A DNA stretch of 64,000 nt from assembly GCA_020721445.1 (NCBI GenBank), contig DYMU01000004.1, positions 62,001-126,000 on the forward strand, given 5' to 3'. This document shows, piece by piece, positions 44,862-53,772 of the stretch. The notes under the pieces are model-generated. The model did not search any database. It was not told where the DNA came from and worked only from the letters and a program-made list of their open reading frames with translations. Each line of letters begins with the position of its first letter. The stretch's first letter is position 1. This DNA is from Gemmobacter nectariphilus. GTDB taxonomy: Bacteria > Pseudomonadota > Alphaproteobacteria > Rhodobacterales > Rhodobacteraceae. The position numbers and the translations under genes are program-made.

Positions 44862-45947
44862 TCAGAACGAATAGCCGACCTTCATGCCGATGGCGACGGC
44901 GTGATTGTCGGAAAAGCTTGAAGCCCCGCCAAGGGCGGTTGCATCGCCGATTTCAACATACCGCACACCGGCCGAGATCTTCATGTTCTCATGCGTGTAG
45001 GTTCCGCCAACCTGAACGGACTTGTAGCCATCGGTCGGACCCAGGTTGCCGACAACGCCGCCTTGGGTCTTTTCGTAGCCAATCGAAACCGCGCCCGAGA
45101 ACTTGTCAGTGAACTTTCGGCCCACGCCAATCGAATAGCTGATCGAGTCGTCGTCATAGTCCACCAGCGGGTTGGCGGTCCCGGCAAAGGGCGACACCAG
45201 GGTGGTTGCGGTCCAATCCACCCAACGGATCGAGCCGAACACCAGCGTGTCCTTGGCAACCCCAGATTGGAAATCCAGCGTCAAGGACTGCGGAAGTTCA
45301 ACCACGGTTCTGGCCGAGAACGCCCCGCCCGCAAAAACCGACACACCCGTATGCAGCAGGTCGTGCTTTGTGCTGGAGGCGTAAGTCAGGGCGACACGCA
45401 GCGCGATTTCAGGCTTTTCATACGCGACACCAATCAGATAGCCCGTATCGCGGTCATTTTTGACCGAAGCCGAGTAAAAGGTGGAGCCGCCACTTGCCAG
45501 CGATACATTGCCGCCGATCCCGACCGATCGCACCCCGGCGTGAACCGAAACTGCGTCGCTGAACTTGTAGCGCCCGACCAGCGCCACCGTGTCGCCGCGC
45601 AGCTTGGCGTTTGAGCCGCGGATCGGATAGCTGCCGCCATCCGGGTAATCGATATCTGCCCCGAACGACGGATCAATCGTCAGACCGAGTGAAAACTTTG
45701 GCGAAAGGTCGGTTTTGATGGCAAAGCCGATTGTCGAATAGTCCTTGGCTACACCTCCGGTCGTGATGGCCGGGTTGGCCTTCAGGGCGCCCGAGACGTC
45801 GGGCGAAACATGTCCATAGGTCAACTCGACATAGTTGCCCTTTTCGAACATGAACGCAAGCGGCACCGATGACCGCTCAAAGCCGCCCGCTTGCGCCGAT
45901 CCGGCAGCAACAGCCGCTGTCCCAGCGGCCAGTAACAGTTTTTTCAT
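44862..45947 (-). CDS. OmpP1/FadL/TodX-like outer-membrane protein
   Basis: 361 residues from the ATG at 45947. Signal peptide MKKLLLAAGTAAVAAGSAQA, then a mature barrel starting GGFERSSVPLAFMFEKGNYV. Alternating hydrophobic strands (for example YLIGVAYEKPEIALRVALTY, TLVFGSIRWVDWTATTLVSP) run to a terminal Phe (KVGYSF) typical of outer-membrane proteins. FadL-type channels take up hydrophobic molecules such as long-chain fatty acids or aromatics. It is the left member of two such barrels in this region. Confidence 0.9.
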   Translation of the reverse strand: MKKLLLAAGTAAVAAGSAQAGGFERSSVPLAFMFEKGNYVELTYGHVSPDVSGALKANPAITTGGVAKDYSTIGFAIKTDLSPKFSLGLTIDPSFGADIDYPDGGSYPIRGSNAKLRGDTVALVGRYKFSDAVSVHAGVRSVGIGGNVSLASGGSTFYSASVKNDRDTGYLIGVAYEKPEIALRVALTYASSTKHDLLHTGVSVFAGGAFSARTVVELPQSLTLDFQSGVAKDTLVFGSIRWVDWTATTLVSPFAGTANPLVDYDDDSISYSIGVGRKFTDKFSGAVSIGYEKTQGGVVGNLGPTDGYKSVQVGGTYTHENMKISAGVRYVEIGDATALGGASSFSDNHAVAIGMKVGYSF

Positions 45948-46042
45948 TTTTTTCTCATCCCGAGTGAAGGATTTCCCCAAATCACCCGTATCGGTTGCGT
46001 CAAAAGGCGTCAATTCGGACGCAACGTCACACCTCTTGACAA

Positions 46043-46879
46043 TCAGGGGTGTGGCTTGCGGGTCTCGGCGCGCAAGTTGATCAGGTTGGCCGTGACGATC
46101 AGCGCCGCACCCAAGACCAGGCTGAGTGCGATCGGCTCGGCATAAAGCGTGGCGCCGATCACCGCGATCAGCGGCAGGCGGGCAAAGTCGATGGGCATGA
46201 CGAAAGATGCAGGCGCCAGCCGCAGCGCCGATGTCAGGCACAGATGCGCCAGCACGCCCGCGCCGCCGATCAGGGCCAGCCACGGGGCGGTGGCGGCGGT
46301 GGGCCATGTGACCTGACCATCCCATGCCGCAAGCCCTGCACCGAACACAAATTGCATCAGCGTCAGCCAGAACAGGATCGAGATGATGCTTTCGGCCCGC
46401 GTCAGGCGCTTGGTGGCGATATTGGTCAGCGCAAAGCACAGGGCCGAGGCGGCGGCTGCCAGCACGCCCGGATTGACCGCGCCAAGGTCGGGCTTGGCGA
46501 CGATCAGGACGCCGGCAAAGCCCAGTACGGCGGCCAAGGTCCGGACGCGGGTAATCTTTTCGCCCAAGAGCAAGGGTGACAGCAGCATGACCCAGATCGG
46601 CGAGGTGAATTCCAGCGCGAAGACCTGCGCCAGCGGTATCAGGGTCAGCGCCCAGAACCACAGGTTTTGCCCGGTGAAATGGATGATGTTGCGCAACAGA
46701 TGGCCGGGCAGGCGCCGCGTGCTGACCTCGTGCAGGCGGCCAAGGGATGCGGCCAGCGTCAGCACCAGCACAAAGCCGATCAGCGACCGCGCGGCCATGA
46801 TCTCGAACGTGTCATGCACCCCGCCGATTTGCCGGGCGGCCACGGCCATGGCACTGAACGCCGCAATCGAGCCGGTCAT
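46043..46879 (-). CDS. DMT/EamA-family drug-metabolite transporter
   Basis: 278 residues if started at the ATG 46879. About ten membrane segments in two EamA repeats; SPIWVMLLSPLLLGEKITRV closes the first repeat. The start is uncertain: ATG 46879 gives a slightly short first helix (MTGSIAAFSAMAVAA). Upstream in the same frame is a simple repeat encoding Pro-Pro-Arg-Ser units, which may be the eroded or expanded N-terminus; the next ATG (47017) overlaps the neighbouring gene. It follows the ABM-domain gene on the same strand. The substrate is unknown. Confidence 0.85.
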   Translation of the reverse strand: MTGSIAAFSAMAVAARQIGGVHDTFEIMAARSLIGFVLVLTLAASLGRLHEVSTRRLPGHLLRNIIHFTGQNLWFWALTLIPLAQVFALEFTSPIWVMLLSPLLLGEKITRVRTLAAVLGFAGVLIVAKPDLGAVNPGVLAAAASALCFALTNIATKRLTRAESIISILFWLTLMQFVFGAGLAAWDGQVTWPTAATAPWLALIGGAGVLAHLCLTSALRLAPASFVMPIDFARLPLIAVIGATLYAEPIALSLVLGAALIVTANLINLRAETRKPHP

Positions 46880-46890
46880 CCACAGTGCGG

Positions 46891-46948
46891 CGACAAGGGG
46901 GCTACAAGGGGGCGATCGGGGGGGCGATCGGGGGGGCGATCGGGGGGG
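46891..46948. repeat. 12-bp tandem repeat at the DMT gene 5' end
   Basis: Three exact copies of cgatcggggggg (46913-46948), preceded by two degenerate 11-bp units (cgacaaggggg, ctacaaggggg). The 12-bp unit keeps frame and encodes PPRS repeats on the minus strand if translated. Such G-tracts are prone to slippage. Confidence 0.9.
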
Positions 46949-46961
46949 CGGTGCGGCGCGG

Positions 46962-47240
46962 TCAGTCGCGCAGTTCCTCAACCCGGAAGTCGCGCAGGAT
47001 GCCGCTGGTGGCGGCAAACCATTGGCTGGCGCGGGTCCGGGTCTGGTGCGCGTAGAAATCAGCCCGGGTGCGAAAGCTTTCCATCACCTCCCACACCATC
47101 GGATCATCGGTCTGGGTGATCTCGAAGGTCAGGCAACCGGGTTCGGCGCGCGACAGACGGATATGTTCCGCCACATGGGTGCGCACAATCTGCGCCTCGG
47201 CTTGGGTGGTGCAGATCAGGTGGCCACGCAGACGGATCAT
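46962..47240 (-). CDS. ABM-domain (antibiotic biosynthesis monooxygenase family) protein
   Basis: 92 residues, a single ferredoxin-like ABM fold as in YgiN-type quinol monooxygenases: [20 protein letters not shown], then [20 protein letters not shown]. Such small dimeric proteins oxidise quinols or act as heme or quinone binding proteins; the exact role is not set by sequence. It starts within the guaA stop (4-bp overlap), although no metabolic link to GMP synthesis is apparent. Confidence 0.87.
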   Translation of the reverse strand: MIRLRGHLICTTQAEAQIVRTHVAEHIRLSRAEPGCLTFEITQTDDPMVWEVMESFRTRADFYAHQTRTRASQWFAATSGILRDFRVEELRD

Positions 47241-48805
47241 TCCAACTCGATTGTGCCGGGGGGTTTGGACGTGCAGTCATAGAACACCCGGTTGATGCCC
47301 GTGACTTCGTTGATGATCCGCGTCGCGGTTTCACCCAGAAATTCGTGGGTGAAGGGGTAATAATCGGCGGTCATGCCATCAACAGATGTGACCGCGCGCA
47401 GGGCAAGCGCATAGTCATAGGTGCGCCCGTCGCCCATCACGCCCACGGTTTTCATCGGCAGGATCGCGGCAAACGCCTGCCAGATTTCATCATACAGCCC
47501 GTGTTTCCGGATCTGGTCGATATAGACCGCATCGGCCCGGCGCAGGATATCCAGCTTTTCCGAGGTGATTTCGCCGGGGCAGCGGATGGCAAGACCGGGG
47601 CCGGGGAAGGGGTGGCGACCGATAAAGCTGGCCGGCAGGCCCAACTCGCGGCCAAGGGCGCGGACCTCGTCCTTGAACAATTCGCGCAGCGGTTCGACCA
47701 GCTTGAGGCCCATCTTTTCCGGCAGACCGCCGACATTGTGGTGCGACTTGATGGTGACCGATGGCCCGCCACTGAACGACACCGATTCGATCACGTCCGG
47801 GTAAAGCGTGCCTTGGGCCAGAAACTTGGCCCCGCCCACGTCATGCGCGTGTTTCTGGAACACGTCGATGAACAGCCGGCCAATGGTCTTGCGCTTCACC
47901 TCGGGGTCAGAGACGCCCGCAAGCGCGCCAAGGAACAGATCCGACTCGTCGGCGTGGATCAGCGGGATGTTGTAGGTGTCGCGGAACATGCTGACGACCT
48001 GCTCGGCCTCGCCCAGCCGCAACAGGCCGTGATCGACGAAGACGCAGGTCAACTGGTCGCCGATCGCCTCATGGATCAGCACGGCGGCAACCGAACTGTC
48101 GACACCCCCCGACAGACCGCAGATCACCTTGGCATCGCCGACCTGAGCGCGAATCTTGGCGATGGCATCCTCACGATAGGCCCCCATCGTCCAGTCGCCG
48201 GTGAACCCGGCCAGCCGGACAAAGTTTTCGTACAGTTTCGCGCCCTTGGGGGTGTGGTGCACCTCGGGGTGGAACTGCACGGCATAGAAGTGGCGTGCGG
48301 GGTCGGCGGTGATGGCAAAGGGCGCATTGGGCGAGGTGCCATAGACCTCAAACCCCGGGGCGATCTTTGACACATGGTCGCCGTGCGACATCCAGACCTG
48401 TTCCCGCCCGCCGGTGGTGTTGGGGTCGAACCAGCCCTCCAGCAAGGCAAGCCCGGTGCCGCTGGGGGTCACATAGGCACGGCCGAATTCGGCGGTGCCA
48501 TGCCCGCGTTCGACCCGCCCGCCAAGGCAATGCATCATCACCTGCTGGCCATAGCAGATGCCCAGCACCGGCACGCCAGCGGTAAACAGGGATGCCGGCG
48601 GCATTGGCGCGTCTGGCGCAAACACCGACGCGGGCCCGCCCGACAGGATCACCGCCTTGGGGGCAAAGCTGGCAAGGAAGGCGTCGTCCACCTTGTTGAA
48701 GGGGTGAATCTCGCAATAGACGTTCAATTCACGCAGGCGGCGCGCAATAAGCTGCGTCACCTGAGAGCCGAAGTCGATGATCAAAAGGCGGTCATGCTGT
48801 GTCAT
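47237..48805 (-). CDS. guaA: GMP synthase (glutamine-hydrolysing)
   Basis: 522 residues from the ATG at 48805. Aminates XMP to GMP. The N-terminal class I glutaminase has nucleophile Cys84 ([16 protein letters not shown]) and the His-Glu pair near [15 protein letters not shown]; the C-terminal ATP-pyrophosphatase has [20 protein letters not shown]. The C-terminus ends [13 protein letters not shown], the family signature. The frame extends 19 codons upstream without a better start. Confidence 0.97.
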   Translation of the reverse strand: MTQHDRLLIIDFGSQVTQLIARRLRELNVYCEIHPFNKVDDAFLASFAPKAVILSGGPASVFAPDAPMPPASLFTAGVPVLGICYGQQVMMHCLGGRVERGHGTAEFGRAYVTPSGTGLALLEGWFDPNTTGGREQVWMSHGDHVSKIAPGFEVYGTSPNAPFAITADPARHFYAVQFHPEVHHTPKGAKLYENFVRLAGFTGDWTMGAYREDAIAKIRAQVGDAKVICGLSGGVDSSVAAVLIHEAIGDQLTCVFVDHGLLRLGEAEQVVSMFRDTYNIPLIHADESDLFLGALAGVSDPEVKRKTIGRLFIDVFQKHAHDVGGAKFLAQGTLYPDVIESVSFSGGPSVTIKSHHNVGGLPEKMGLKLVEPLRELFKDEVRALGRELGLPASFIGRHPFPGPGLAIRCPGEITSEKLDILRRADAVYIDQIRKHGLYDEIWQAFAAILPMKTVGVMGDGRTYDYALALRAVTSVDGMTADYYPFTHEFLGETATRIINEVTGINRVFYDCTSKPPGTIELE

Positions 48806-48843
48806 GGATCGCCAATAAAGCGGCGTCTTGATCGGTGCAAGAG

Positions 48844-48881
48844 GCCCGCCCCCCAACGGCATGCGTTTTCAGGGGGCGGGC
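48844..48881. other. GC-rich hairpin between guaA and the second barrel gene
   Basis: Ten-bp stem gcccgccccc/gggggcgggc with an 18-nt loop. It lies 16 bp past the stop of the leftward barrel gene at 48897 and before guaA. A T5 run follows only in the rightward direction, where no gene is transcribed, so termination here would be Rho-dependent or weak. Confidence 0.5.
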
Positions 48882-48896
48882 ATCGGTTTTTCAGGT

Positions 48897-50144
48897 TCAG
48901 AACTTCCAGCTGACGCCCATCGACACTTCGTGCTGGGTCATCTTCAGCGACACCGGGTTGCCAAAGCCATTGCCTTCGACCGCATCGCCGAATGCATAGG
49001 TGTAAGACCCGGTCAAGGTGGCGCGGTCGCTGATCTTGTAGCTGGCGCCGACCGAGGCATGCCAGGTGGGCGTTGCGGGGGCGAGGATGTTGAAGGCCAC
49101 GTCCTTGCCGTCGATGAATTCGGAATTGTGGCTGATACCGCCGCGCACGGTCAGCCGCTCATCCACGTCATAGCTGGCACCAATGCGGAACACGTCCATG
49201 TCCGACCAGCCAAAGCCGGGGCCGCCTGCCGCGCCAAGCGGCCCGGTTGCCGTGGTGATCGAATTGGAAATTGCCGCCACATCACTGTAGAAGATGCGCT
49301 GGTATTCGGCGGTCAGCGTCAGTTTGGGGTTCGATGCGGGCTTGTAGGCCACCCCGACGGTAGCCATGGCCGGAATGTCGAAATCACCGTCTTCGGCGAA
49401 CAGGCCGCGGTATTTGTCGAAGGGCTTCATGTCGATCTTGGTGCGATAGGCCGCGCCAAAGGTCAGTTGCGCATTGGGCTGATACAGCACGCCAAGGTTG
49501 ACACCAAAGCCGTGCGACCAGTCATCGCCGTTGCCGGTGACAAAGCCGGGCGCGCTGGTTTGCAGCGGGTTGTCGAACGCCTCAAGCCCTGTGGCGCTGA
49601 ACCGCTGGATCGCCAGCACCGGCCCAATGCCGAAGCTGAAGGTATTGTCGACCCGCTTGGCGTAGTTCACCTGAAGGAACAATTGCTCAAGGTTGACGCC
49701 CAGCGGGGACGAGCCGCCAAACGGGTTGAAGGCGTATTCACTGTTCATCCCGCCATTGCCAAAAGCGAACACGCCAAGGGTCGAATCCTCGCTCAGCTTG
49801 AAGTTCGCGCCGCCGCAAGGGATCAGGAAAAACTCATTGCGGCTGGTGTCGCTGCCCGGAATCAATCCGAAGCCGGGCGACACGGTATAGCTGCGCGATG
49901 GCATGAAGGCGGTCATGCAGACGCCCCATTGGTTGCCCACCATCACGCCGGTGGCGGGGTTCTGTGCCATGCCTAGCACGCCCGTCGGGAAGGCAACGCC
50001 CGCCCCGGCGATGCCTTTCGAGGCACCGCCATAGCCATTGGCGAAATAGCCATTGGTGGCCAGTGCCGGGGTCGCCGCCATGGTCGCAGCGCATACAGCT
50101 ACAGGGGCCAGCGCCGACAGGCGGCGCAGGGTTCTGCTTGTCAT
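48897..50144 (-). CDS. OmpP1/FadL/TodX-family outer-membrane transporter
   Basis: 415 residues from the ATG at 50144, with GGGAGAG upstream. Signal peptide to about residue 29 (TPALA|TN). The mature N-terminus TNGYFANGYGGASKGIAGAG is the typical FadL hatch start, and the protein ends VSMGVSWKF with the outer-membrane terminal Phe. It would pass hydrophobic substrates. It is larger and closer to classic FadL than the barrel at 44862. It is divergent from the MttB-family gene. Confidence 0.93.
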   Translation of the reverse strand: MTSRTLRRLSALAPVAVCAATMAATPALATNGYFANGYGGASKGIAGAGVAFPTGVLGMAQNPATGVMVGNQWGVCMTAFMPSRSYTVSPGFGLIPGSDTSRNEFFLIPCGGANFKLSEDSTLGVFAFGNGGMNSEYAFNPFGGSSPLGVNLEQLFLQVNYAKRVDNTFSFGIGPVLAIQRFSATGLEAFDNPLQTSAPGFVTGNGDDWSHGFGVNLGVLYQPNAQLTFGAAYRTKIDMKPFDKYRGLFAEDGDFDIPAMATVGVAYKPASNPKLTLTAEYQRIFYSDVAAISNSITTATGPLGAAGGPGFGWSDMDVFRIGASYDVDERLTVRGGISHNSEFIDGKDVAFNILAPATPTWHASVGASYKISDRATLTGSYTYAFGDAVEGNGFGNPVSLKMTQHEVSMGVSWKF

Positions 50145-50368
50145 TATGTTTCTCTCCCTTAAGGGGTCTCTCAACCCCGACTTCTTGCGTCCCGGCGACC
50201 GGGCCCCTCCCGCCCTGTCGCCTCACGCATGATCACATTCGTATGAGGCGATATGTCGCCCCGTCAAGCAATGTCGCATCCGGGGCGCGGAAGGGCGCTA
50301 TTTTGTGTTCGCAAGACGGGCCGGGCGTTAACACAAAGGGCAGGACCACACCGCACAAGGAGCGCGCG

Positions 50369-51928
50369 ATGGACATCACATCAGTCGATTCGGCCCACGC
50401 CCCGCGGCGCGCGCGCGGCGGCGGCGGATCGGCACGCCGGGCCGAACGCACCGCCGTTTCGCTGGACAGCGCCCGGTTCATTCAGCGCAACATCCCGAAC
50501 TTCGACATCCTGAACGATGAAGCCCTTGCGATCATCGAATGGAACGCCGAAACCGTGCTGGAGGAAATCGGCGTCAACTTTGTCGAAAACCCCGCGGCCC
50601 TGGCGCTGTGGCGCGCCGCAGGGGCCGATGTGCAGGGTGAGCGGGTTCATCTCCCGCGGGGCCTTGCGCGCAAGCTGTGCGCCACGGCCCCCGGCAGTTT
50701 TACCCAGCATGCGCGCAACCCCGCGCGCAATGTCGAGATCGGCGGCCGCAATCTGGTGCTGGCCCCGGTCTATGGCCCGCCCTTCGTGCGCGATCTGGAG
50801 GGCGGGCGGCGCTATGCCACGATTGCCGATTTCCAGAACTTCGTGAAACTGGGCTATATGAGCAAATGGCTGCACCATTCGGGTGGCACGGTATGCGAGC
50901 CGACCGACGTGCCGGTGAACAAGCGCCATCTGGACATGCTGCACGCCCATATGGTGCTGTCGGACAAGCCCTACATGGGGTCAGTCACCGAACCCAGCCG
51001 GGCCGAGGACTCGGTTCAGATGTCGAAGGTCCTGTTTGGTGCCGATTTCGTTGACCGCAACACGGTGATGACCTCACTGATCAACATCAACAGCCCGCTG
51101 ACCTTTGACAGCATCATGATGGGTGCGCTGGAGGTTTACGCGCGCGCAAATCAGGCAGTGATCATTTCTCCATTCATCGTCGGCGGTGCGATGGCCCCGG
51201 TCACGGTGGCAGGCACGCTGACGCAAGTGCTGGCCGAGGTGCTGGCAGGCGTGGCCTATTCCCAACTGATCCAGCCCGGTGCCCCGGTGATCTTTGGCGC
51301 CTTCGTCACCAGCATCGACATGAACTCGGGCGCGCCGACCTTTGGCACACCCGAGGCCGCGCATATCACCTATGGCGCGGGGCAACTTGCCCGGCGGATG
51401 GGGCTGCCCTACCGGTCGGGCGGGGCGTTCTGCGGATCGAAATTGCCCGATGCGCAGGCGGCCTATGAGACGGCGAACAGCCTGAACACCGCACTGCTGG
51501 CGGGGGTGAACTTCATGCTGCACGCCTGCGGCTGGCTGGAGGGCGGGCTGGTCAGCAGCTATGAGAAATACGTGATGGACGCCGACCAGTTGGGCGCGCT
51601 GCACCATCTGGCCCAAGGCGTGATGATCGACACCAACGGTCAGGCAATGGAGGCCCTGCGCGAGGTCGGCCCCGGCGGCCATTTCCTGGGCTGTGCCCAT
51701 ACCCAGGCCAATTTCAAATCGGCGTTCTGGCGCAGCGACCTGTTCGACTACAAGCCGTTCGAGACCTGGGCCGAGGAAGGCGCCCGCGACACCCAGTCGC
51801 TGGCTGCCGTGCGGGTCAGAAAGCAGCTTGGCGACTATCAGCAGCCCGCCCTGGATGACGGGGTGCGCGAGGCGCTGGACGATTACGTGGCCCGCAAGAA
51901 GGCATCTGTGCCGGATGCCTTCATCTGA
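50369..51928 (+). CDS. MttB-family (non-pyrrolysine) methylamine/betaine methyltransferase
   Basis: 519 residues with AAGGAG 6 nt before the ATG. The TIM-barrel MttB family demethylates trimethylamine (pyrrolysine type) or quaternary amines such as glycine betaine (non-Pyl type), passing the methyl to a corrinoid protein. There is no in-frame TAG, so this is the non-pyrrolysine type. Motifs include HHSGGTVCEPTDVPVNKRH and PTFGTPEAAHITYGAGQLAR. The N-terminus is unusual, with RRARGGGGSARR. No corrinoid protein gene is adjacent; the RamA-like activator lies 37 kb away. Confidence 0.9.
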   Translation: MDITSVDSAHAPRRARGGGGSARRAERTAVSLDSARFIQRNIPNFDILNDEALAIIEWNAETVLEEIGVNFVENPAALALWRAAGADVQGERVHLPRGLARKLCATAPGSFTQHARNPARNVEIGGRNLVLAPVYGPPFVRDLEGGRRYATIADFQNFVKLGYMSKWLHHSGGTVCEPTDVPVNKRHLDMLHAHMVLSDKPYMGSVTEPSRAEDSVQMSKVLFGADFVDRNTVMTSLININSPLTFDSIMMGALEVYARANQAVIISPFIVGGAMAPVTVAGTLTQVLAEVLAGVAYSQLIQPGAPVIFGAFVTSIDMNSGAPTFGTPEAAHITYGAGQLARRMGLPYRSGGAFCGSKLPDAQAAYETANSLNTALLAGVNFMLHACGWLEGGLVSSYEKYVMDADQLGALHHLAQGVMIDTNGQAMEALREVGPGGHFLGCAHTQANFKSAFWRSDLFDYKPFETWAEEGARDTQSLAAVRVRKQLGDYQQPALDDGVREALDDYVARKKASVPDAFI

Positions 51929-52000
51929 TACCTGATCCGACGGCCGGCCCGGGGGCAGGGCAGGCCGTCGGCGCCGGCCCGGTTCAGACCGGGTTAAGGC

Positions 52001-52033
52001 TGGTTTCAGACTGGTTTCAGACTGGTTTCAGAC
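52001..52033. repeat. 11-bp tandem repeat, three copies
   Basis: Unit tggtttcagac repeated three times exactly, with partial relatives on each side (ggttcagacc at 51981 and tgggg after 52033). It lies just after the DUF6477 stop, in the gap between convergent genes. A 9-bp GC stem (51937-51945 with 51963-51971) is also in this gap. Confidence 0.9.
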
Positions 52034-52039
52034 TGGGGT

Positions 52040-52318
52040 TCAAACCGGGCGCACCAGAACCCGCGCTTCGGCCAGCACCGCAATCAGCACTTCAATGTGA
52101 CGGGCGATCGAATAGCTGGCGTTGCCGGTCTTGCGGTCGGCTTCCATGCGTCCCTCTTCGGTCAGCAACTGCGACAGCGCCGCCTCGGGCGAGGCCGGCA
52201 GGTCGATCAGCCGCTTAAGATCACGGTCCCGGCGATAGTCGGTCAGACCGAACCTTGCGGCGCGCAACAGCAGACGGGGGCGGCGCAGATCGGCAAGGCG
52301 GGTGCGGAAATCAGACAT
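52040..52318 (-). CDS. DUF6477-family protein
   Basis: 92 residues: MSDFRTRLADLRRPRLLLRA, then ARFGLTDYRRDRDLKRLID. Strongly basic first half and a helical C-terminus with GRMEADRKTGNASYSIARHI. This matches the small Rhodobacterales family annotated DUF6477, of unknown function. It is divergent from the DUF6456 gene; the two share a 217-bp regulatory gap. Confidence 0.78.
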   Translation of the reverse strand: MSDFRTRLADLRRPRLLLRAARFGLTDYRRDRDLKRLIDLPASPEAALSQLLTEEGRMEADRKTGNASYSIARHIEVLIAVLAEARVLVRPV

Positions 52319-52428
52319 GGGACAGCTCCTGTTGTGTCTGCATCACCATAAAGCAGCACAACCATGCGTTGCCTTTTTTTGGGGATAGCCGCTCGGTCCC
52401 TTCGAATTCGCTTCATATTTTTAACAAA

Positions 52429-52437
52429 TTATCCACA
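52429..52437 (+). promoter_or_regulatory. DnaA box
   Basis: Exact TTATCCACA in an AT-rich stretch upstream of DUF6456. A single perfect copy is more likely a regulatory DnaA site or a titration site than an origin. Confidence 0.55.
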
Positions 52438-52449
52438 CAGCCGCCGAAA

Positions 52450-52464
52450 TTAACCAAGGCGTAA
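52450..52464 (+). promoter_or_regulatory. CtrA-like motif 1
   Basis: TTAA, 7 bp, GTAA: one base from the CtrA consensus TTAA-N7-TTAA. It lies 72 bp before the DUF6456 start and 132 bp before the DUF6477 start. Confidence 0.4.
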
Positions 52465-52485
52465 CCTAATCTACCTCAGGTTGCG

Positions 52486-52499
52486 TTAACCAAAATTAA
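52486..52499. promoter_or_regulatory. CtrA-like motif 2
   Basis: TTAA, 6 bp, TTAA: both half-sites exact, but the spacer is one base short of the usual seven. It lies 37 bp before the DUF6456 ATG. Confidence 0.35.
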
Positions 52500-52535
52500 A
52501 GGGCAAGACACCGCGCGGCGGCCCCGGAAACAAAG

Positions 52536-53654
52536 ATGACATCGAACCTGTCCGCTGACTTTACCTTGCCTGCCTGGTTGCCAGATACCGTTCGGCTTTA
52601 TCTGGACCATACAGGTGTCGGGGTTCCCATCCGCGAACTGGCGCGACGCGAAGGGGCACATGCCTCGACCGTGATGCGCAAGGTCCGTCGCCTTGAGGCA
52701 CGGCGCGAAGACCCGCTTGTGGATGAAGCCCTTGCCCTGTTGGGGGACAGATCGACCGCATCAGCCAAAAAGGATGGTCCCAAGATGACTGTGATGCCGC
52801 ATGCGCAACCCCAAAAACTGGATGATATCACCCTTGCCAGCGAAGGGCGCCGCATCCTGCGCCGTCTGGCCGAGCCGGGGGCGGTGCTGGCCATTGCGCC
52901 AGACATGGAAAAGGCCGTGGTCATCCGCGCCTTTCCCGATGGCAAACAGGCCCGCACCGGCGTGGTCGACCGGGCCGTGGCCCAGGCCTTTGCGCTGAAG
53001 GACTGGATCGTATGCGCCAAGCAAGGCCGGGTGTCGCGCTATGAGATCACCTCGGTCGGGCGGGCCGCGCTGAAGCGGCTGATTGACGAGGCGGATCTGG
53101 CGCGCCATGCGCATCAGGCCGGTCTGGCCGAAGCCGCGATGCCCTTTGCCGATCAGCACCGCACCTGGGACATCCGCCACGTCGCCGAGGGCGGGCAAAC
53201 CCGCCGCGTCCGCTATAACCTTGCCGAAAGCCCGATCGCGCTTCTGGGGCGGCGGCGCGACAAGGATGGCCAGCCGTTTCTGGAACCCGACCTGATCCGC
53301 GTGGCCGAACGGCTGCGCGAGGATTTCGAACTGGCGCAGATGGGCCCCCGGGTGGCGCAAAACTGGGAACGCTTCCTGACCGCGGGCGACCGTGGCGCGT
53401 TTCGCCCCGACGCGGGCCATGGCGAAGGCCCGTCGCGCGCCCGCGAACGGGTGGCTGCGGCCCTGCGCGATCTTGGCCCCGGTCTGGGCGATGTGGCGCT
53501 GCGGGTGTGCTGCTTTCTGGAAGGCATCGAGACGGCGGAAAAGCGCATGGGATGGGCTGCACGGTCCGGCAAGGTGGTGCTGCGCATCGCGTTGCAACGC
53601 TTGCGCCGGCATTACGAGGAAACCATGGGCGGCGCGCATCCGCTGATCGGCTAG
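52536..53654 (+). CDS. DUF6456 helix-turn-helix protein
   Basis: 372 residues. The N-terminal third has a helix-turn-helix ([20 protein letters not shown], about 30-50), suggesting DNA binding. The C-terminal DUF6456 domain (about 200-365) contains [20 protein letters not shown] and [20 protein letters not shown]. The family is typical of alphaproteobacteria and its regulatory target is unknown to me. The upstream gap with a DnaA box and CtrA-like motifs suggests cell-cycle control. Confidence 0.88.
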   Translation: MTSNLSADFTLPAWLPDTVRLYLDHTGVGVPIRELARREGAHASTVMRKVRRLEARREDPLVDEALALLGDRSTASAKKDGPKMTVMPHAQPQKLDDITLASEGRRILRRLAEPGAVLAIAPDMEKAVVIRAFPDGKQARTGVVDRAVAQAFALKDWIVCAKQGRVSRYEITSVGRAALKRLIDEADLARHAHQAGLAEAAMPFADQHRTWDIRHVAEGGQTRRVRYNLAESPIALLGRRRDKDGQPFLEPDLIRVAERLREDFELAQMGPRVAQNWERFLTAGDRGAFRPDAGHGEGPSRARERVAAALRDLGPGLGDVALRVCCFLEGIETAEKRMGWAARSGKVVLRIALQRLRRHYEETMGGAHPLIG

Positions 53655-53772
53655 GGCCGGGGCACCGTCATGGCCTGCCGCCGTGCCGATGGTGCGGCGG
53701 CAGAGCCGTTGCCTTTCCGCCGGTTCGGCCTTATGTCCTTGGGCCTACGACAGACCCGGGGGGCACCTTATC

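Noticed and set aside
46913..46948. CRISPR-like array
   Set aside because: 12-bp units with no spacers; simple tandem repeat.
50369..51928. Pyrrolysine-containing trimethylamine methyltransferase
   Set aside because: No in-frame TAG anywhere in the gene and no pyl genes in the window.
52429..52437. Origin of replication
   Set aside because: Only one exact DnaA box, with no cluster or typical origin neighbours such as hemE, parAB or dnaA.
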